Assembly: GCA_039714855.1 (NCBI GenBank) | Contig: JBDLIL010000026.1 | Span: forward strand, 1 to 13,877 | DNA: 13,877 nucleotides | Direction of reading: 5' to 3' | Source of the DNA: JBDLIL01 sp039714855 | GTDB lineage: Bacteria > Patescibacteriota > Microgenomatia > UBA1400 > PJMF01 | In this document: positions 5,936 to 13,672 of the stretch, piece by piece | Position numbering within the stretch: position 1 is the first letter of the stretch | How the letters are laid out: each line of letters begins with the position of its first letter | Translations under genes and position numbers: made by a program | Notes under the pieces: generated by a model | What the model saw: only the letters and a program-made list of their open reading frames with translations | Told to the model about the DNA's origin: nothing | Database searches by the model: none

Positions 5936-7867
5936 ATGATTCTCTCAGATTTTTTTAATCCCCCAAATCTATTTAACATTTTTTTGATTTTTTTTATATT
6001 TTTTCAACTAGAAATACTGGGAACTTTTTTTGCTAGCAAATTAAACTTGCCCGATTATACTAGGCCTTCTTGGTGGATACTGGGTTTGGCCACTCATGTT
6101 TTTGTATGGTTTATTCTTCATTTTTTTATCCCATTTAATCAGGGAATTGTTTTGCTAATTTTTTTAGGATTGGGCGGATTGGCGCTACCTTTTTATTATC
6201 AAGAAAAATCTTGGAAGTCTCTTTTAAGAGCAATTGCAGATTTTCCTTGGTTGTTTTTGTTAATTTTATTAGTGGCTAGGAATTTATTTCTTTGGATTTC
6301 TGCGCCGCCTTATGCATGGGATGAAATGGCCTATCATTTTTATTCTCCAGCTAATTTAGTTTTTGAAGAAGTTTGGCCTTTTGATAGATTTGAGTTTTAT
6401 ACGATGTTGCCCAGATTTTTTGAGACAGGCTTTGTTTTATTTTTTTCTGCCACTCGCACTCATGTGGCAGCTAGAATCTTACATTTTGCCATCTTCTTTT
6501 CAAACATTTTTAGCATCGCTATATTTTTGAGAAGAAGAATTCATTGGTTCGTAGCTTTTTTATTTTCAGTACTAATGCTTTTTTTAAGCACTTCAACAAT
6601 AAAAAGTGCAACTACCGGCTATATAGACATTGGAACCGCCAGCATCATTCTTTTGGCATTTATAAGTTTATCTGCTCTAATAATTGAAGGAAAACTATCT
6701 GATTTAAGATCATTAGTTGTATGGCTTTCTTTGGCTCTTGCCAGCAAATATTCTGTCTTAATGTTTGTTTTGGCGTCAGTTTTATTGCTAGCTAGCAAAT
6801 TTTTTTCCAGTTACTTAATTCAACTGAAGGATAGTTTTAAGAACGAGAAAAATAATTTTTTGAAAAAAAGCTTAACAGAATTAGGCTTGATAAGCATGAT
6901 TTTTTTCTTTTTAGCTGGTTTTTGGTACGCTAAAAATGCCCTGCTGACCTGGAATCCGCTCTACCCTTTTGTTTTTAATTGCAAGCAAGATCTTGTTTGC
7001 AGCATGGGACAAGATTTTCTATCAGGTTTTACTTTGGCTTTTTCTTGGGAAAATAGACAAGAAATTATCAACTCTGTTTTCCAAAAAGAACAGGCTGTAT
7101 TCCATCTTACCGTTTTGAGTTTGATTGCGACTGCTTTATTGGGATTCATGACCAAAAATAAGTATGTAAAGAAAATTAATAGTTTATTAATAATTCTAAT
7201 CAGTTTAGAAATTTTAATTGCTTTTAAAATTACTGGTTTTCATAGCCGCTATTATTCCCATTGGAACTTATTAGTTCCCATAGCCTTATCACTTCCATGG
7301 TTTGTTTTGGGACAAATTAATAAATTTAAAAAAGATAAAGCCAAATATTACGCAAGTATTTTTTTTGTGATTGTTTTGGCTTGGTCTCAGTATTCAGTAG
7401 TTAAACCAGTATTAGTTAAGCAACTAGAAGATTTTAATAAACACGAGGCTGTTCCTACCGAAATCTTAGCTTATGCCAAAGGACAAATAGATATTTATGA
7501 TTGGACTCGTAATAGTTTTCCTGATTATTATCCAGCAATACATTGGTGTGGCGAAAAAAGAGAAAAGACGATTTTGCTAATGACTGATCCTGAGCTTATT
7601 TGGTGGAGCGGCAATGGCTTGGCTAGAGCGTTTTTTGTATATTGCAAGTTTGATGCCGATCTCATTGGTCATGATAATTCTAGAGAAGAAGAGAAAATAA
7701 AAAAATATATTCAAGATGAAGCCTATTTAACTTCTTTGGTTCCTTGTGATGAAAATTTAGAAAATAAATATACAGATAAAAAGCATAGAGAATATTTTAA
7801 ACTCAATCAGGAGTTGATTTGTCAGTCAGAGGAAATAGTCCCCGGCATCTATAAGCTAAAAAATTAA
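5936..7867 (+). CDS. Large GT-C-like polytopic membrane protein, putative glycosyltransferase
   Basis: A 643-residue membrane protein with a long N-terminal block of hydrophobic segments. The key loop is APPYAWDEMAYHFYSPAN (123-140); D129 and E130 in the WDE-x-x-YH motif are the expected catalytic residues of a GT-C enzyme. Further family-like motifs are TTGYIDIGTAS (227-236), LALASKYS (266-273) and KNALLTWNPLYPF (333-345). The membrane part ends near residue 490. A soluble domain of about 150 residues follows, probably on the outer face. There are six cysteines (349, 355, 538, 570, 604, 629) and none before 349. The ATG at 5936 follows the candidate promoter closely. The stop is one base before the AsnB-like gene, so the two are likely coupled. 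Role is inferred: transfer of a lipid-phosphate-linked sugar, or glycan polymerisation or transfer. Confidence 0.8.
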   Translation: MILSDFFNPPNLFNIFLIFFIFFQLEILGTFFASKLNLPDYTRPSWWILGLATHVFVWFILHFFIPFNQGIVLLIFLGLGGLALPFYYQEKSWKSLLRAIADFPWLFLLILLVARNLFLWISAPPYAWDEMAYHFYSPANLVFEEVWPFDRFEFYTMLPRFFETGFVLFFSATRTHVAARILHFAIFFSNIFSIAIFLRRRIHWFVAFLFSVLMLFLSTSTIKSATTGYIDIGTASIILLAFISLSALIIEGKLSDLRSLVVWLSLALASKYSVLMFVLASVLLLASKFFSSYLIQLKDSFKNEKNNFLKKSLTELGLISMIFFFLAGFWYAKNALLTWNPLYPFVFNCKQDLVCSMGQDFLSGFTLAFSWENRQEIINSVFQKEQAVFHLTVLSLIATALLGFMTKNKYVKKINSLLIILISLEILIAFKITGFHSRYYSHWNLLVPIALSLPWFVLGQINKFKKDKAKYYASIFFVIVLAWSQYSVVKPVLVKQLEDFNKHEAVPTEILAYAKGQIDIYDWTRNSFPDYYPAIHWCGEKREKTILLMTDPELIWWSGNGLARAFFVYCKFDADLIGHDNSREEEKIKKYIQDEAYLTSLVPCDENLENKYTDKKHREYFKLNQELICQSEEIVPGIYKLKN

Positions 7868-7868
7868 T

Positions 7869-9653
7869 ATGTGTGGAATAGCTGGTTGTATCACCACTAA
7901 GAAAAGTGCCAGTAAAGCTCATGTAGAAAGCATGCTTGAGGCTCTTAAGCATAGAGGGCCAGATAGCAGCGGTAGAGTTTATGCTATGGTTGATCATGTT
8001 AAATTTGGCATGACTCGTTTAGCCATTATTGATGTCAAAACGGGACAACAGCCTTTTTATAGTGAAGATGGAAAAATTGCCATAGTTGCCAATGGTGAAA
8101 TTTATAACTACCAAGAACTCAAAAAAAAATTAAAACGAAAACATAGGTTTGTATCAAAAAGCGATATTGAGATAATTTTACATTTGTATGAAGAAGTTGG
8201 TTTAGATGTTTTCAAATTATTAAAAGGCATGTTTGCCATAGCCATCTATGATAAGAGACTTGACAAGCTAATTTTGGCCAGGGACAGATGGGGAGAGAAG
8301 CCACTTTATTATAGTATTGCGAACAGGTCTTTGTATTTTTCTTCTGAGCTGAAGTCTTTGTTAAAAATAAAAAAAATAGACAGAGATTTAAATTTGGATG
8401 CCATAAATACTTACTTTCATTATTATTATATTCCAGAGTGGCAGACAGCATTCAAAAATGTTTATAAATTGGATGCAGGTTCATATGCAGTAATTAATGC
8501 CAAAGACTTAAAAATAAAAATCAAAAGATACTGGAACCCAAGTAAAGAATTGCTTAAGCGCAAAAATTTAAAAGAAAAAATACGAAAAGCGTTTATCAAA
8601 GCTTGTGAAAGAACCATGTTGGCAGATGTCCCAGTTGGTTTGACACTATCTGGTGGCTTTGATTCAGCTGCGGTAGCTGCAGCTTTGGCTCCAAAATATG
8701 CAAGCAAACTGACTACTTTTACTGTTGGCTATGAAGGTTTGTCACCTACGGACGAGAGGTATCATGCTAAAAAATTAGCAGATCATTTTGGCATGAAAAA
8801 CGTTTCTTTAGAGTTGAAAGATAAAGATGTGCTAGAAAGTTTTCCTGCTGTAGTAATCGCACAGGATGATCCCATAGCTGATATCGCTGCTGCTGGTGTG
8901 GATGCCGTTAGTAAGTTAGCTCATAAGCATGGAATGAAGGTTCTTATTAATGGAGCTGGAGGAGACGAACTTTTTTGGGGTTATCTGTGGGTGAGAAAAT
9001 CTCTCCAATCAGATGTATCAAAAAAAAATAAAAAACCTGTTTTTGGCAAGTCAGCTACTGCCTTCACAAAAACAAAACAGTTTACTTCAAAGCTTTTTAG
9101 CAAGACTTTTAAAAGTAAGCTTGATAATAAAAATATTAGTCCTAAATTATTTTCCAATTCGGTATCGCAAATATCTAGATATTATATGGACAGAATACGT
9201 GACATGTGGTTGCAGCCTGATGTACTAGTGATTGGTGACAGAATGGGTATGCGTCACGCTATAGAAACCAGATCTCCTTTGGTAGATGCCGATTTAACTG
9301 ATTTACTAATCACTACAGAACAATCTGTGATGGCGTGGAAAAAAGGACACAAATATTGGATGAGAAAAGCTCTGAGTAACAGAGTGCCCAAATTTGTTTT
9401 TAATAAAAAGAAACAAGGTTTTACTCCACCCGTTGGTCGTTGGCTTTTAAAAATATTATGGCGCTATATGTACCTGCTTGATAATGATTGCTTTTTGGTC
9501 AAATATAAGATTTTAGATAAAAATAAGCTAAAACTAGCTAGAATATTTTGGATTTTCTTGCCTATTTATTGGTATCAATATTATCAACTCTTAGTTTTAG
9601 AAATTTGGGGCAGGCATTATGTGATGGGGCAAAAAATCTCAGATTTTAAATAG
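7869..9653 (+). CDS. asnB: Asparagine synthetase B-type glutamine amidotransferase
   Basis: A full-length class II glutamine-dependent amidotransferase of 594 residues. Family members make asparagine from aspartate, glutamine and ATP; paralogues in O-antigen loci amidate uronic acids instead. Cys2, exposed after Met removal, is the glutaminase nucleophile (MCGIAG). HRGPD (28-32), R50, NGEIYNY (75-81) and S98-D99 complete the glutamine site. The synthetase domain has the PP-loop SGGFDS (261-266), TVGYEG, GAGGDELFWGY (362-372), RHAIETRSPLVD (462-473) and KQGFTPPVGRW (515-525). Most family members have a GDGGDE-type second loop, so A363 is a slight departure. The start is fixed by Cys2, and the ATG lies one base after the upstream GT-C stop, without a Shine-Dalgarno. 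The 3' end overlaps the convergent aminotransferase by 8 bp. Sequence alone does not separate true asparagine synthesis from sugar amidation; the context favours the latter. Confidence 0.93.
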   Translation: MCGIAGCITTKKSASKAHVESMLEALKHRGPDSSGRVYAMVDHVKFGMTRLAIIDVKTGQQPFYSEDGKIAIVANGEIYNYQELKKKLKRKHRFVSKSDIEIILHLYEEVGLDVFKLLKGMFAIAIYDKRLDKLILARDRWGEKPLYYSIANRSLYFSSELKSLLKIKKIDRDLNLDAINTYFHYYYIPEWQTAFKNVYKLDAGSYAVINAKDLKIKIKRYWNPSKELLKRKNLKEKIRKAFIKACERTMLADVPVGLTLSGGFDSAAVAAALAPKYASKLTTFTVGYEGLSPTDERYHAKKLADHFGMKNVSLELKDKDVLESFPAVVIAQDDPIADIAAAGVDAVSKLAHKHGMKVLINGAGGDELFWGYLWVRKSLQSDVSKKNKKPVFGKSATAFTKTKQFTSKLFSKTFKSKLDNKNISPKLFSNSVSQISRYYMDRIRDMWLQPDVLVIGDRMGMRHAIETRSPLVDADLTDLLITTEQSVMAWKKGHKYWMRKALSNRVPKFVFNKKKQGFTPPVGRWLLKILWRYMYLLDNDCFLVKYKILDKNKLKLARIFWIFLPIYWYQYYQLLVLEIWGRHYVMGQKISDFK

Positions 9654-10743
9654 CTACAGAGTTTAAAGTTTTAACAATAAAAGCAATTTGTTTTTCACTG
9701 AGCTCTGGATAAATAGGAATAGCAAAAATTTCTTTTGATATCTTTTCGCTTATGGGTAAATCTCCCTTTTTATATCCCAAATACCTAAATGATTCTTGCA
9801 GGTGTAAGGGCTTGGGGTAATAAATGCCGGTGCTGATTCCCTTTTTAGCTAACTTTTTTTGAATTTGCTTGCGTTTTTTGTGTCTGAGTGTGTAGGTGTA
9901 AAAAACACTTTCATTATCCTCGCGTATCGTTGGGGTAGTATATTTTTCTGTAAAAGCTTTGTCATAAATTTTCGCTATCTGTCTACGGCGCCTGTTCCAT
10001 TTGTTTAAATATTTTAATTTAATCAGCAATACTGCTGCTTGGATGTTATCCAGACGCTCTCCATAACCAACAATTTTATGCTCATATTTAGAAATTCTGC
10101 CGTGATCTTTCAAAAGCCTAACTTTTTTAGCAAGCTTGCTATTATTGCTTAGCACCGCTCCCCCATCACCTAAGCTGCCCAGATTTTTAGCTGGGAAAAA
10201 ACTAAAAGTGGCAATGTCAGCAATTGATCCAGCTCTTTTGTTTTTATATTTTGCTCCATGAGCTTGAGCAGCATCTTCAACTACTCTCAATTTATATTTA
10301 CGAGCCAGACTCATAATTTGCCCCATATCAGCCATTTGGCCGTATAGGTGAACCACTACTATAGCTCTTGTTTTTTTGCTGATTTTTCTTTCTATCAAAT
10401 TGGGATCAATATTGTATGTGCTTTCATCAATATCAACAAAGATGGGTTTGGCTCCTCTGTGGACTATGGCCTCAGCAGTAGCTGCAAATGTGTGCGAAGG
10501 ACAAATAATTTCATCACCCTTTTGAATTTCTAGAGCTTCTAAAGCCAGCTCTAGGGCTGAGCTACCAGAAGAAACTCCAACACAGTGTTTTACTTCACAA
10601 TATTTTGCAAAAGCTGACTCGAATTTTTTATTAGCCTCACCATTAATAAAAGCTGAATTATTTAAGCAGCTTTGAATGGCTTCATCAATTTCCGGTTGTA
10701 TCGCCTTGTATTGAGCGACTAAATCAAAAATAGGAATTTTCAT
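9646..10743 (-). CDS. DegT/DnrJ/EryC1/StrS-family PLP aminotransferase (WbpE-like)
   Basis: A 365-residue sugar aminotransferase that should transfer an amino group, usually from glutamate, to a keto-sugar nucleotide. Visible family features are GVSSGSSALELALEAL (56-71), which binds the cofactor phosphate, CPSHTFAATAEAI (81-93) and EDAAQAHGA (156-164), whose D157 pairs with the pyridine nitrogen. SFFPAKNLGSLGDGGA (181-196) carries the Schiff-base lysine K186. GYGERLDNIQAAV follows near 227-239. Length is typical. The ATG overlaps the acetyltransferase stop as ATGA. With the oxidoreductase and acetyltransferase just upstream it reproduces the WbpB-WbpD-WbpE set, so the best guess is 3-amination of a UDP-2-acetamido-2-deoxy-3-oxo-hexuronic acid. 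Other DegT substrates (3- or 4-keto-6-deoxy sugars) remain possible. It is the last gene of the right block. Confidence 0.94.
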   Translation of the reverse strand: MKIPIFDLVAQYKAIQPEIDEAIQSCLNNSAFINGEANKKFESAFAKYCEVKHCVGVSSGSSALELALEALEIQKGDEIICPSHTFAATAEAIVHRGAKPIFVDIDESTYNIDPNLIERKISKKTRAIVVVHLYGQMADMGQIMSLARKYKLRVVEDAAQAHGAKYKNKRAGSIADIATFSFFPAKNLGSLGDGGAVLSNNSKLAKKVRLLKDHGRISKYEHKIVGYGERLDNIQAAVLLIKLKYLNKWNRRRRQIAKIYDKAFTEKYTTPTIREDNESVFYTYTLRHKKRKQIQKKLAKKGISTGIYYPKPLHLQESFRYLGYKKGDLPISEKISKEIFAIPIYPELSEKQIAFIVKTLNSVAI

Positions 10744-11198
10744 TTTAATTTTTTAGCAGGATTTCCGACATAGGTTCCTGGCTTGTTAATGTTTTTCGTT
10801 ACCACGCTACCAGCACCAATTACAACATTATTACAGATATTAACTGGTAAAATTGTGGCATTAGAGCCAATTGAAACATTGTTACCTATCTTTGTTGCTT
10901 TCCACTTGGTCTCATCTCCTTTGGCAGGGCTACCATCTGCAAAGGTATCATTGATAAAAACAACATGATGCCCAATGAAACAATTATTACCTATGCTGAC
11001 TAACTCGCAAATAAAGCTATGTGATTGAAGCTTTGTGTTTTTGCCAATTTCTACACCTTTCTGAATTTCCACAAAGGGTCCCACAAAACAATTGTCACCT
11101 ATTTTGCACTCATAGAGATTAACTGGTTCAATTATTTTGACATTTTTACCGCAATTAAGATCTCTTATGCCGCTAGTGAATTTTAATGGTTTTGCCAT
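10740..11198 (-). CDS. Left-handed beta-helix sugar N-acetyltransferase (WbpD-like)
   Basis: A 152-residue hexapeptide-repeat protein, expected to form a trimer and acetylate an amino sugar nucleotide from acetyl-CoA. Imperfect [LIV]-G-x4 turns run through most of it: KIGDNCFVGPFVEI, VEIGKNTKL, VSIGNNCFIGHHVVFIND, KIGNNVSIGSNATI and VVIGAGSVVTKNI. It ends PGTYVGNPAKKLK, the usual C-terminus that lines the CoA site. The HHVVFINDTF segment (77-86) resembles WbpD and related 3-N-acetyltransferases. It is shorter than P. aeruginosa WbpD but within the range of this family. The ATG at 11198 lies 26 bp inside the end of the oxidoreductase gene, and its TGA overlaps the aminotransferase ATG by 4 bp. 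The probable reaction is acetylation of the 3-amino group made by the aminotransferase. FdtC-type acetylation of a 3-amino-6-deoxyhexose is the main alternative. Confidence 0.93.
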   Translation of the reverse strand: MAKPLKFTSGIRDLNCGKNVKIIEPVNLYECKIGDNCFVGPFVEIQKGVEIGKNTKLQSHSFICELVSIGNNCFIGHHVVFINDTFADGSPAKGDETKWKATKIGNNVSIGSNATILPVNICNNVVIGAGSVVTKNINKPGTYVGNPAKKLK

Positions 11199-12210
11199 TT
11201 GATTTCATTGATTCATACATAGCCTCTATCACCTGAACTATCTTCATGCCTTCAAAGGCGCTGGTGGCCACAAACCCATTTCCTTGTAAAGTTCCGATAA
11301 CATTTTTAATAATTTTACCATGATTGGACATAGAGCCTTTATAGCTGCCATAATCATTAGCAGTGTTACCTTTTTCTAAATTAATTTTTCTAACTTTCTC
11401 AATTTTGTAGTAATCAAGCGTATTAAGATATTGTCCACCGATTTTAACTGTTCCCTTTTCTCCAAACAGAGTTATTGATCCCTCCATGTTTTGCGCATAG
11501 CTGCAAGTAGTGTAATTAAGTGACCCCAATGCTCCATTTGCCATTTTAAAACGAACTACTCCAGTATCTTCAAATTCAATAAGTTTTTTATGATTAAAAT
11601 TAAATCCCTCAGCACTAACATTGATAAAATCGCCCATTAAAAAATAAACAATATCTACAAAGTGGCTAAATTGAGTAAAGATAGTACCACCATCTTCTTT
11701 TTTTCTGCCTCTCCAGTCAGATTTTTTATAATATTCATTATTGCGATTCCAGTAACAGTTAACAACTACTAAGCCAATTTTTCCCAATTTATTGTTTTCT
11801 ATAAGTTCTTTGACCTTTTTTACTGGTGGATTAAATCTATTTTGCTTGACAACAAATAGCTTTTTATTAGTTTTTTGAGAAGCTAAAATCATTTGATTAG
11901 CATCAAGAGTTTTTATGGCCATGGGTTTTTCACAAACTACATGCTTACTTGCATCTAATGCCTCTATACTCAATTGCTTGTGAAGATAATTTGGTACAGC
12001 CACTATTACAACATCAACGTCAGGGTTTTGAATCAGTTTTTTATAATTTTTGTATTTTTTGATACTCTTATTTTTAATTGACTCAAGTTTTTTTCTTTTT
12101 ATTTCGGCAATCGCCACCAATTCAGCGCTGGGGTTTTCATCAATGCGTTTTTTATAGCGCGTACCAATGTTGCCAAAGCCAATAATGCCAAATTTTACTT
12201 TTTTACTCAT
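11173..12210 (-). CDS. Gfo/Idh/MocA-family NAD(P)-dependent oxidoreductase (WbpB-like)
   Basis: A 345-residue two-domain dehydrogenase. The N-terminal Rossmann domain starts VKFGIIGFGNIGTRY, with the dinucleotide motif G11-x-G13-xx-G16. VCEKPMA (92-98) holds the family's EKP signature with catalytic lysine K95. In the substrate domain DGGTIFTQFSHFVDIVYFL (173-191) carries the H183-xx-D186 pair seen in this family. Immediately downstream lie a hexapeptide acetyltransferase and a DegT aminotransferase. This matches WbpB, which oxidises C3 of a UDP-2-acetamido-2-deoxy-hexuronic acid to the 3-keto form. The ATG at 12210 follows the GT2 stop by 12 bp, and the last 26 bp overlap the acetyltransferase gene. 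Specificity is inferred from context only; inositol- or other sugar-nucleotide dehydrogenases share these motifs. Confidence 0.93.
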   Translation of the reverse strand: MSKKVKFGIIGFGNIGTRYKKRIDENPSAELVAIAEIKRKKLESIKNKSIKKYKNYKKLIQNPDVDVVIVAVPNYLHKQLSIEALDASKHVVCEKPMAIKTLDANQMILASQKTNKKLFVVKQNRFNPPVKKVKELIENNKLGKIGLVVVNCYWNRNNEYYKKSDWRGRKKEDGGTIFTQFSHFVDIVYFLMGDFINVSAEGFNFNHKKLIEFEDTGVVRFKMANGALGSLNYTTCSYAQNMEGSITLFGEKGTVKIGGQYLNTLDYYKIEKVRKINLEKGNTANDYGSYKGSMSNHGKIIKNVIGTLQGNGFVATSAFEGMKIVQVIEAMYESMKSNGKTIKIH

Positions 12211-12222
12211 GTCAAAAATCTA

Positions 12223-12921
12223 CTACTTTGATAGAGCTATGATAAGTAGCATTCTAATGCTATCTGTTAAAACCCTCATATTCAGTGAACTATTTGAATA
12301 GTTGTATGAAATGGGTGTTTGTAGAATAGATAAATTTTTATTTCTATATATGTAAGAAGCAGACTCTGTATGAAAATCAAAACTTCTAGCTTTCATATTT
12401 TTTGATAACAAATATCTAACAGCTTTTTTGGAATATCTTCTATAGCCAGAAGTAAAATCTATTAGATATGGGCGATTTTCTAGAAAAAAGGGATTAAGAG
12501 TAACATTGTAAAGAATGGTGCCTGCCTTGCTTAAGAATTTTCTATACAAGGGTACAGCCTTTGTTTTTATTCTATAGCTAAGCAGCAAGTCGCATTTTTT
12601 AAATGCAATAAAGTTTTTTAATTCATCTGGATTGTGACTAAGTCCAGCATCCATTGTTATTATATATTTATATTTTTTGGACAAGGCATATTTCATGCCG
12701 TCTAAAATAGCTTGGGGAATATGTGTATTTTTTTTGTGACTAATACATTTTACAGCTCTCATTGATTTAACAATCTTTTCTGTTTTGTCGGTGCTGGCAT
12801 CATTGATTACGCAAACATCACAGTATTTTTTTGCTCTCACTATCAATTCTTCAATTGTATCTGCTTCATTGTAGGCAGGGATAAGAACCAAAACATCCTT
12901 TCTTTTTTTGAATTTGCTCAT
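12223..12921 (-). CDS. GT2-family glycosyltransferase (dolichyl-phosphate-mannose-synthase-like)
   Basis: A 232-residue GT-A enzyme of the DPM1-like branch of GT2, which often moves a sugar from a nucleotide to a polyprenyl phosphate. VLIPAYNEADTIEEL (12-26) and CVINDASTDKT (37-47) bind the nucleotide. The metal-site segment reads ITMDAGLSHNPDE (88-100), that is D-A-G where the usual motif is D-A-D. DFTSGYRRYSKKAV (155-168) is the typical acceptor-side motif of this branch. The C-terminus ends in one short hydrophobic stretch (RMLLIIALSK), so it lacks the added membrane domain of longer members. The ATG at 12921 is 4 bp after the nucleotidyltransferase stop, without a Shine-Dalgarno. It could make a polyprenyl-phosphate-sugar donor for the three GT-C proteins; this is an inference from family and neighbours. 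Confidence 0.92.
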   Translation of the reverse strand: MSKFKKRKDVLVLIPAYNEADTIEELIVRAKKYCDVCVINDASTDKTEKIVKSMRAVKCISHKKNTHIPQAILDGMKYALSKKYKYIITMDAGLSHNPDELKNFIAFKKCDLLLSYRIKTKAVPLYRKFLSKAGTILYNVTLNPFFLENRPYLIDFTSGYRRYSKKAVRYLLSKNMKARSFDFHTESASYIYRNKNLSILQTPISYNYSNSSLNMRVLTDSIRMLLIIALSK

Positions 12922-12925
12922 ATGC

Positions 12926-13672
12926 TTATTTTTTTAAATTCTTAAGTGTCAAAATATCACTAGGAGTATTAACATTAACATAAGTTGAAGTGATAGGGTG
13001 ATACAAAACTCTTTTGCCATCGTCAATAGCGCATTGTATTAAATCTGGTAGTTCCCTCTCATTTCTTTTTGGATTAATGGGAGTTTTGTTTAAATAATTA
13101 AGAATTCCTTTTCTAAAAATAATATTACCTGTTCCCATTAGGTTATTTGTTGGGTTGTTGGGTTTTTCTACCAATCTAAAAATTTGCCTAGTCTCTTGAT
13201 CAAAAAATATAGAATAGGTTTTGCTTATATGTTTTTTGTTTTTGACAGCTATCATTCCACAAACACAAAAAGTTTTTTTATTTTTTAAGTGCTCTATCAT
13301 CGGGGCATGATCTGGTTTGTATAAAAACTCATCTCCCAAAAATAAGAGAAAGTCTGAATTTTTTAAATGTATTTTGGCAGATTCTATAGCATGAACTAGG
13401 CCTAGTTGCTCTTTTTGGATAACATATTTTATTTTAGTATTTTCATATTCATTGCCATAATGATTGATTATGCTTTCAGCTACATGTCCAACAACAATAA
13501 TTATTTCACTGACCTGCATTTTTACAGCATTATCTAGGCTGCGTTCAATCAGGCGTTTGCCTTTGAATTTGAGCATGCACTTATTTTTTTTGATGGTTTT
13601 TCTTCCTAGTCTTGAACCTCTTCCTCCAGCTAGAATGAGAGCTTTTAGTGAATTATTTTTTCTTTTTGGCAA
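12926..13672 (-). CDS. Sugar-phosphate nucleotidyltransferase (RmlA/GlmU-N-like NTP transferase)
   Basis: A 248-residue NTP transferase that should join a sugar 1-phosphate to a nucleotide and release pyrophosphate. ALILAGGRGSRLG (11-23) is the phosphate-binding signature, followed by KCMLKFKGKRLIE (31-43). QLGLVHAIESA (89-99) contacts the base, FLGDEFLY (111-118) carries the metal-binding aspartate D114, and VEKP (168-171) and GTGNIIF (180-186) complete the fold. NVNTPSDI (233-240) ends the core. There is no C-terminal hexapeptide domain. No ATG precedes the signature, so I use the TTG at 13672, which has a weak AAAGG 4 bases upstream; the frame opens only nine codons earlier. It overlaps the upstream epimerase gene by 20 bp. 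The nucleotide and sugar are not determined; a bond with the adjacent epimerase and GT2 pathway is likely. Confidence 0.9.
   Translation of the reverse strand: MPKRKNNSLKALILAGGRGSRLGRKTIKKNKCMLKFKGKRLIERSLDNAVKMQVSEIIIVVGHVAESIINHYGNEYENTKIKYVIQKEQLGLVHAIESAKIHLKNSDFLLFLGDEFLYKPDHAPMIEHLKNKKTFCVCGMIAVKNKKHISKTYSIFFDQETRQIFRLVEKPNNPTNNLMGTGNIIFRKGILNYLNKTPINPKRNERELPDLIQCAIDDGKRVLYHPITSTYVNVNTPSDILTLKNLKK

Noticed and set aside
8212..8707. Minus-strand open frames inside the AsnB-like gene
   Set aside because: They lie opposite a gene with clear catalytic motifs throughout, and their translations show no domain or motif; antisense shadows.
10740..10742. Recoding of TGA as glycine, as in some Patescibacteria lineages
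   Set aside because: TGA here ends the acetyltransferase right after its expected NPAKKLK C-terminus and overlaps the next ATG, so it is used as a stop.
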